Positions 33,228-37,877 of a stretch of DNA of 37,877 nt are shown in pieces. Both the position numbers and the translations under genes were made by a program. The DNA lies in the NCBI GenBank assembly GCA_050250135.1, contig JBFWPF010000019.1, positions 1-37,877 on the forward strand, in the 5' to 3' direction. How positions within the stretch are numbered: position 1 is the first letter of the stretch; every line of letters starts with the position of its first letter. This DNA comes from JBFWPF01 sp050250135. GTDB taxonomy: Bacteria > Chlamydiota > Chlamydiia > Chlamydiales > JAFEGQ01. Below the pieces are notes generated by a model. That model was not told the DNA's origin. It searched no databases and saw nothing but the letters and a program-made list of their open reading frames with translations.

Positions 33228-36200
33228 ACCGATCGCGATCGAGCTAGTGGGCCCCAATCTTTTTGAGGGGCAGGGGAGGGAGGAGTGCCTCTCCGATCTC
33301 TACCGCTCGGTCGAATCGTTGCTCACCCGTCACGGCCGCCGCTTGACGGCGCAGGAGCTCGCCTCTCGCCTCCCCGTTGTCGATTGGACGCTTTGCGAAG
33401 AGGTTCCCGGTTATGTCACCCTCCGGGTCTTTGCGGAGCGGACTGTCGAGGGGGACTTTCCCTCGTTTGTTTTCGAAATGGTGAGCCGGGGCCTACTAGG
33501 GGGGCGCCATGTCTCCATTTTCACCAGTCAGTATGTCACCTTTACCCTTCCCGAGATTGGGGGGCGGGAGCTCCTCTACATGGCCCTTGCGATCCATGTC
33601 GACCGGCAGGCCGAACTGGCCGAAGTGGCGGTCCGCCTCCCCTCCTTGGCGGCCGATATCGAGCTCGGGGCCCTCTCTCCCGATGCGGCCAGTACCCAAC
33701 AGCTTGCCCTCCTTCCTGAGCCCAGTGGCATCCTCTCTCAGGTAAGGCGGGACAGCCTCCGCTGGCTCCACCGGTGGAGCGGGATGCGCCTCTCTGAGCT
33801 CTTCTCCCTCTTCCCCCCCTTCGCTTGTCGCGCCGATCACCGATTTCGGGAGGTCCGCTCCCCCTCCCATCTCGTCTCCCTCTTTAAGCGCTTTGCCCTC
33901 CTTCAGCGGGGGGCGATGCGGCAGTGGACCCTTAACCCGAAAGGGAGGCCGATCTGCCTCTCCCTCTTCCCAGCTCGCCTCGACTACCCCTTTGGCAGCA
34001 AGGAGGTCGTTGCTGTAGCCGTAGCGCTAAGCGCCGATCCGACCTGGGAGACCTTGACCGAGCAGCCGATTCAAACTGCCCTCAACTCCCTCCTTCCCGG
34101 TGCCCGCCTGGTTGAGGGCTCCTTTTTCAGCTACCAACCCCCTCGCGAGGTAATCCGCTCCCTCTACTTTGAGATCGAGCGGGAGGGGGCCCCTCTCACC
34201 GCAGCGGAGAGGGCCCACCTGCGCCACCGCCTCCACGAGGCGCTTGTAGCCTCGATAGGGAAGCTCTCCGATACCCTCTTTATGCCCCGCAATGAAGAGG
34301 AGGTGCTCCGGAGTATACTCGCCCTCTCCTCCGAGATGAGGGCCCTCTCCACTCCGCCCCAGGTGATCATCTCGCTGCAGCAAGTGGCCCAAACTCGCCT
34401 TACCTTCACCGTCATTTTGCTCCGCCTTTTGAAAGGAGAGGCCCCCCCTACCCCTCGCATTCTCGAAGGGCTCCCCGGCGAGTGGCGGGTTAACCTCCTA
34501 CAGGACCGAGTGGTGGGCAAGCTGCGGGGCTCCATTGCCAAAGTGGCCAGCGTCTTTACCGTCTCCCTCCCCAACGCCCCCTTCCTCCGCCGCGATCAGG
34601 CGATCGATCAGGGGGCCGCAAGGCAGGCCCTTGTGGCTGAGCTTGCGCGCCTCCTTCCTGGGCTGACCGATTACCACGGTGGCCTTATGGTCAAGCAAGA
34701 GAAGATGCTGCGGGAGGTAGAGCGGCTTGTGCAGGAGCGGCTCCCTCAGTACAAGCCCCTCCTCGAGGGGCTCTTTTACGCCCTCACTCCCGCCATCATG
34801 CAAAGCTACCTCCAGCCCCAGCTGATCGCCCTTGCCTTTGAGCAGGCCGTCGCCCTCTCGCAGACGGTCCCTGAGGGGTACCGGATGATTACCACCCAAG
34901 GGGAGGGGGCAACCCTCGTGGCTATTCGGGCCCGCAGCCCCAGCTTTAAGGGGCCCCTCCACACCGCCCTCGAGCAACTCCGCTTTGATCCCCTCCAGCT
35001 CGCCCAGACCGACCTGACCTACGGCGGATCGAGCTACTATGTTTGCCTCTTCCTTAGCGAAGATGAACTCGGAGCCCGCAATCTCACCAAAGCCCTAGAG
35101 GGGGCGATGCAGCGGTGGCGGGGGAGAGAGGAGAGCCGCCAGGTCCTCCGGCTCAACATCCCCAAGAGTGAGTGGTCCCTTGACCCCCGTATTGGAGTCG
35201 ATCAGCGCTCCGGTATCGTCCTCAAGATGCTCTACGAGGGGCTCATGAGACTCGAGCCCTCCGGTGTCGCCTACGGGATTGCCGATCGCCTCTCCGTTTC
35301 GGAAGATGGGAAGACCTACACCTTCCACCTCCGCCCCTCCTCTTGGTCGAATGGGGAGCCCCTCACCGCTTCCGATTTTGAATATGCCTGGAAGCAGATG
35401 CTCGACCCCGATTTTTCGACCCCCTACATGCACCTTCTCAGCCCCATCAAGAACGCCCAGGCGATCAAAGAGGGGAAACTTCCTGTCGAGCACGCGGGGA
35501 TCACCGCCCCCACCCCCGACACCCTCGTCGTCGAACTCGCCCACCCCCTCCCTGCCCTCCCCGAGCTGTTGACCCACTGGATCTTCTCTCCCCTAAAGAA
35601 AAATATTGATTCCGATAGCCCCGACTGGGCCCTCTTGCGTGGGGAGCGCTACCTCTGCAACGGCCCCTTTCGCCTTGCCTCCTTTGAGAGGGACCGGAGC
35701 CTGGTCTTCCAAAAGAACGGCCGCTATTGGGCTGAGAGGGGGGTCCGCCTTGAGGAGATCGAGGTCCTTTCGATCCCCGAATCGGATATGGCCCTGGCGC
35801 TCTTCCAAAGGGGGGAACTCGACTGGATAGGGGATCCCATGATGGAGCTCCCTGCCCGTGCCCTCAAGGAGGCGTTAGGGGAGGGGGCTGTCCGCCGTCA
35901 CCCCGTCTCGGCCCTTTACTGGTGTGAGCTCAACCTCGAAGTCTTCCCCTTCAACTCGGTCAAGATGCGCAGGGCCTTTGCCTGTGCTCTCGACCGGGAG
36001 GCCATCCTCAGACGGGCTGGAGAGGATCGCCCTGCCTTTCGCCCCTTCCTCGGCGGCCCTGAGCAGATCGAAAGCCCCCTCCCCTATGGGGATGTCAGCG
36101 TGGCGCGCCGCCTCTTTATCGAGGCCTGCCGGGAGTCTAAAATTGGCCCTAATAACTTCCCTCCTCTCCTCTTTTGCTTTCCTGAGCGGTCGGGTCAAGA

Positions 36201-36648
36201 GGAGCTTACCCTGGCCATCGCTGCTGAGTGGCGGCAGACCTTTGGGCTTCCTATTGAGACTCGGGGCTATCCCCGGGGGGAGTTTATTGACCGGGTTCGG
36301 CGGGCCGACTTCCACCTTATCGCCGATACCATGGTCAGCCGTTATCACGATCCCCTTTACAATCTAAGCGTTTTTAGGAGCCGCCACCACCCCCTCAACA
36401 CCTCCCGGTGGGAGAATGCCCGTTATCAAGCCCTGATCGACCAGGCGGAAGGGGCCCACAATTCGGGGGTACGAAATCGGGCACTCCTTGCGGCCGAGCG
36501 GCTCCTCCTGCATGAGGCCGTGGTGATCCCTATTGCCTACCGGAGCTGGGAGTATGCCTGCCGGGAGGGGATTACGGGTGCCTTCCTCTCCGATATCGGT
36601 CAGATCGACCTCTCCCGGGTAGAAATCGGTGGGAGAAAAAAGGGTTGA
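33217..36648 (+). CDS. Unknown N-terminal domain fused to one OppA-type peptide-binding domain
   Basis: 1143 residues. Start is GTG 33217 with GAGG eight bases upstream, overlapping the lipoprotein gene by 11 bases. Residues 1-635 align throughout with the N-terminal domain of the gene at 26671: LPVVDW, YPFGSKEVVAVAVAL, VEGSFFSYQ, MPRNEEEVL, TDYHGGLMVKQ, LTPAIMQSYLQPQ. One OppA domain follows with SLDPRIGVDQRSGIVLKMLYEGLMRL (near 654), SWSNGEPLTASDFEYAWK and MRRAFACALDREAIL. No signal peptide is seen. The junction falls exactly where the linker after the lipid-modified cysteine lies in the stand-alone OppA, so the unknown domain sits where the export signal should be. The localisation of the peptide-binding domain is therefore uncertain. 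Confidence 0.87.
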   Translation: MEDRPIAIELVGPNLFEGQGREECLSDLYRSVESLLTRHGRRLTAQELASRLPVVDWTLCEEVPGYVTLRVFAERTVEGDFPSFVFEMVSRGLLGGRHVSIFTSQYVTFTLPEIGGRELLYMALAIHVDRQAELAEVAVRLPSLAADIELGALSPDAASTQQLALLPEPSGILSQVRRDSLRWLHRWSGMRLSELFSLFPPFACRADHRFREVRSPSHLVSLFKRFALLQRGAMRQWTLNPKGRPICLSLFPARLDYPFGSKEVVAVAVALSADPTWETLTEQPIQTALNSLLPGARLVEGSFFSYQPPREVIRSLYFEIEREGAPLTAAERAHLRHRLHEALVASIGKLSDTLFMPRNEEEVLRSILALSSEMRALSTPPQVIISLQQVAQTRLTFTVILLRLLKGEAPPTPRILEGLPGEWRVNLLQDRVVGKLRGSIAKVASVFTVSLPNAPFLRRDQAIDQGAARQALVAELARLLPGLTDYHGGLMVKQEKMLREVERLVQERLPQYKPLLEGLFYALTPAIMQSYLQPQLIALAFEQAVALSQTVPEGYRMITTQGEGATLVAIRARSPSFKGPLHTALEQLRFDPLQLAQTDLTYGGSSYYVCLFLSEDELGARNLTKALEGAMQRWRGREESRQVLRLNIPKSEWSLDPRIGVDQRSGIVLKMLYEGLMRLEPSGVAYGIADRLSVSEDGKTYTFHLRPSSWSNGEPLTASDFEYAWKQMLDPDFSTPYMHLLSPIKNAQAIKEGKLPVEHAGITAPTPDTLVVELAHPLPALPELLTHWIFSPLKKNIDSDSPDWALLRGERYLCNGPFRLASFERDRSLVFQKNGRYWAERGVRLEEIEVLSIPESDMALALFQRGELDWIGDPMMELPARALKEALGEGAVRRHPVSALYWCELNLEVFPFNSVKMRRAFACALDREAILRRAGEDRPAFRPFLGGPEQIESPLPYGDVSVARRLFIEACRESKIGPNNFPPLLFCFPERSGQEELTLAIAAEWRQTFGLPIETRGYPRGEFIDRVRRADFHLIADTMVSRYHDPLYNLSVFRSRHHPLNTSRWENARYQALIDQAEGAHNSGVRNRALLAAERLLLHEAVVIPIAYRSWEYACREGITGAFLSDIGQIDLSRVEIGGRKKG

Positions 36649-36666
36649 TTCGGTATATTGCCCCTG

Positions 36667-36840
36667 ATCGTAAGCGTTTAGTCCCTTTGAGCCGCAACCC
36701 GCTTGTGGGGGCCTGACATCTTGCTTTGCGGAGCTCCTCCCCCAGGGCGCACGGCCCCTCTCGTCGTCGCTCCGCTCGCATCTGCCAGGCCTGCACCTCC
36801 CGGGATGCGTCTAGAGGAGCTAAACACTTACCCTTGATCC
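36667..36840 (+). ncRNA. Long imperfect hairpin, candidate 6S-like RNA
   Basis: The segment folds on itself over about 165-175 bases. Pairings include GTAAGCGTTTAG (36670-36681) with CTAAACACTTAC (36820-36831), CGCAACCCG (36693-36701) with CGGGATGCG (36801-36809), GGCCTG (36710-36715) with CAGGCC (36786-36791), and GCGGAGC (36728-36734) with GCTCCGC (36769-36775). Small bulges lie between, and there is an apical GGGC/GCCC hairpin. A long irregular rod of this size is the shape of 6S RNA. The 5' arm has AAGCG...AGTCCC..TGAGCCG, which resembles the AAGCG...AGTCCCCTGAGCCG of E. coli 6S as I remember it. A TATATT box at 36654-36659 would start transcription near 36667. No ORF with family features covers it. 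The identity is inferred by eye; a palindromic repeat is the alternative. Confidence 0.42.
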
Positions 36841-36841
36841 T

Positions 36842-36914
36842 GGGGGCTTAGCTCAATTGGTAGAGCATCTGATTTGCATTCAGAAGGTCAGGAGTTCGAG
36901 TCTCCTAGCCTCCA
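36842..36914 (+). tRNA. tRNA-Ala (anticodon TGC)
   Basis: 73 nt. Acceptor GGGGGCT pairs with AGCCTCC (one G-U), D arm TTAGCTCAATTGGTAGAGC, anticodon stem TCTGA/TCAGA with loop TTTGCAT (anticodon TGC), T arm GTTCGAG in AGGAGTTCGAGTCTCCT, discriminator A. CCA is not encoded. Followed after 4 bases by tRNA-Ile. Confidence 0.97.
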
Positions 36915-36918
36915 TCTC

Positions 36919-36992
36919 GCGGTTATAGCTCAGTTGGTTAGAGCGCTACACTGATAATGTAGAGGTCCCAAGTTCAAGTCTTGGTAACCGCA
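36919..36992 (+). tRNA. tRNA-Ile (anticodon GAT)
   Basis: 74 nt. Acceptor GCGGTTA pairs with TAACCGC, D arm TAGCTCAGTTGGTTAGAGC, anticodon stem CTACA/TGTAG with loop CTGATAA (anticodon GAT), T loop GTTCAAG, discriminator A. CCA is not encoded. This Ala-Ile pair is often found in rRNA spacers, but no rRNA sequence is present on either side here. Confidence 0.97.
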
Positions 36993-37015
36993 ACGCCCAC
37001 CCCCCTTAATGAATA

Positions 37016-37381
37016 ATGGAAAATATTCCCCCTGGACCTAGCCTCATCGAGCGCCTTTCCTGGCTTACGATAGCCCCGCCCGAATCCTCCGACCACTTGG
37101 GGAGCCTCTTTTACGACAAGCAGACCACCTTTCACCACAGGCATACCGGGCGGAAGTGGACCTGCCTAGCTTGTGGAGGTGGTGTATTCTTCTCAGTGAT
37201 GGCTATTGCAGGGGGGAGCTACCTGGTCTTAGACGACAGGAGCCAGGCCGAGCAGATCGGGGGTTTTGCTGCGGCTGCAACAGGGATCTTTACCGGCCTG
37301 TTTTCCCTTGCCTGTGGCCTCTACCGCTGTTGGCGAATCGGGCGGGTCTATCAACCCCTTCCACCAGACCCGGCAATATAA
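37016..37381 (+). CDS. Small two-helix membrane protein, unknown
   Basis: 121 residues, no family recognised. A soluble N-terminus of about 48 residues (MENIPPGPSLIERLSWL...HHRHTGRKW) is followed by two hydrophobic segments, about 49-72 (CLACGGGVFFSVMAIAGGSYLVL) and about 82-105 (GGFAAAATGIFTGLFSLACGLY), separated by a short polar loop. The tail RIGRVYQPLPPDPAI is short. This close pair of helices is the bilobed pattern of chlamydial inclusion-membrane (Inc) proteins, but many small membrane proteins share it. ATG 37016 has no good Shine-Dalgarno, and the stop TAA is the first base triplet of the palindromic repeat that follows. Confidence 0.55.
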   Translation: MENIPPGPSLIERLSWLTIAPPESSDHLGSLFYDKQTTFHHRHTGRKWTCLACGGGVFFSVMAIAGGSYLVLDDRSQAEQIGGFAAAATGIFTGLFSLACGLYRCWRIGRVYQPLPPDPAI

Positions 37382-37540
37382 CCCCTGATTGAGACCGATC
37401 GTCCTGAGGGCATCGATAGAGGGGGCCATCTAGCGAACATCCCTCCTTACCCAGGTCTAAAGACCTGGCCTCGTCACGATGTGCGCTATCTGAACACCAT
37501 CTGTCGCGCCCCCTGGACGATAGGTCACAATCAGGGGTAA
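37379..37540. repeat. 162-bp imperfect palindromic element
   Basis: The left arm (from TAACCCCTGATTGAGACC) and the reverse complement of the right arm (TTACCCCTGATTGTGACC) align without large gaps over about 80 bases. Both continue through ATCGTCC and an AGCG.ACATC block. They meet at the perfect 18-bp palindrome CCAGGTCTAAAGACCTGG (37451-37468). The symmetry is exact: position 37379 mirrors 37540. It has the form of a MITE, a REP-type unit or a very long transcribed hairpin, and its left end supplies the stop codon of the preceding ORF. Confidence 0.75.
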
Positions 37541-37607
37541 AAAACCTGGCTTCGCCGCGATATGCGCCATCTGCCCCCCCTCTGGACGATGGGCTACAAT
37601 CAGAGGT
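37531..37607 (+). repeat. Second, partial copy of the palindrome's right arm
   Basis: 37544-37607 (ACCTGGCTTCGCCGCGATATGCGCCATCTG ... CTGGACGATGGGCTACAATCAGAGGT, abbreviated) repeats 37463-37538 with substitutions and about 12 bases fewer, at a period of 81. A shorter third piece, ATTAGGTCACAAGCAGGG (37733-37750), matches the end of the arm at 37519-37537. Confidence 0.65.
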
Positions 37608-37877
37608 TCGGACAGAGCGCTTTGGCCCTGTCCCTCAACTCAGAAATAGCTTTGAGAGCCAATCTTCTGTCAAACAAAGGGAAAAACTAATGGATTACAC
37701 GCTCTGAATAACTAAACGCCCTCGTGGGAGAGATTAGGTCACAAGCAGGGTATAATACCAATCACAAAAAATAAGTTCACACATTAGCCCAAGCCCTTGA
37801 GCAGAGCGACGCCACGTTTTTTGGCACGTCCACAAAAGCATTCCAGGCACTACAGCAAGCACTAACGATCTCCTCAT
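37608..37877. other. Right-hand edge without a recognisable complete gene
   Basis: Apart from the third repeat fragment (37733-37750) and a perfect TATAAT at 37751-37756 without a matching -35 box, nothing definite is seen. From 37775 to the window end one plus-strand frame is open (HTLAQALEQSDATFFG, then KAFQALQQALTISS) but has no ATG, GTG or TTG in it. It could be the beginning or the decayed middle of a gene that continues to the right. The segment is A+T-richer than the rest. Confidence 0.35.

Noticed and set aside
36667..36840. Signal recognition particle RNA or RNase P RNA as the identity of the long hairpin
   Set aside because: The apical GGAAG-type SRP loop and the conserved RNase P core are absent; the rod shape and AGTCCC..TGAGCCG string fit 6S better.

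Overview
The window most likely comes from a chlamydia-related bacterium (phylum Chlamydiota). Three things point there. A DUF721-gyrB-gyrA-tmk-holB block follows the order known from Chlamydia trachomatis (CT191 to CT187). A small cysteine-rich lipoprotein gene sits directly before a large OmcB-type cysteine-rich envelope protein gene, as in the chlamydial omcA-omcB pair. There is also an ATP/ADP-translocase-family (NTT) carrier, a hallmark of obligate intracellular bacteria. The coding DNA is G+C-rich (roughly 55-60 % by eye), which is high for the cultured chlamydiae I know of, so this is probably a divergent environmental lineage.

Layout. (1) 1-7816: two tandem giant genes encoding protein kinase-like + NB-ARC/STAND ATPase + TPR proteins, preceded by what looks like the decayed tail of a third copy. 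(2) 7964-16896: replication block (DUF721/DciA-like, gyrB, gyrA, tmk, holB). A YjdF-family gene and an AbiEi/AbiEii toxin-antitoxin pair are wedged between tmk and holB. (3) 16820-19904, minus strand: NTT carrier, macrodomain protein with a hydrophobic N-terminus, and an unknown single-pass membrane protein. (4) 20068-22518, minus strand: OmcB, an extreme poly-cysteine OmcA-like lipoprotein, and a third small cysteine-rich lipoprotein, with a textbook terminator after omcB. (5) 22555-26588: nadK, xseB, xseA on the minus strand, diverging from tpiA, secG, def on the plus strand. (6) 26671-36648: an overlapping three-gene operon of OppA-type peptide-binding proteins. Two of them carry an approximately 640-residue N-terminal domain I do not recognise in place of an export signal. 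(7) 36649-37877: a long imperfect hairpin resembling 6S RNA, tRNA-Ala(TGC), tRNA-Ile(GAT), a small two-helix membrane protein gene, and a 162-bp palindromic repeat with further partial copies.

How the parts fit. The housekeeping genes (gyrase, dTMP kinase, clamp-loader delta prime, exonuclease VII, NAD kinase, TIM, SecG, deformylase) form tight, overlapping operons. Between them lie the lifestyle-specific modules: nucleotide theft (NTT), disulfide-linked envelope (OmcA/OmcB group), peptide capture (OppA group) and probable host-interaction or defence factors (kinase-STAND-TPR pair, macrodomain protein, AbiE). The least explained parts are the signal-less OppA fusions, the tandem kinase-STAND-TPR genes, the 43 %-cysteine lipoprotein, and the structured non-coding segments around the tRNAs.
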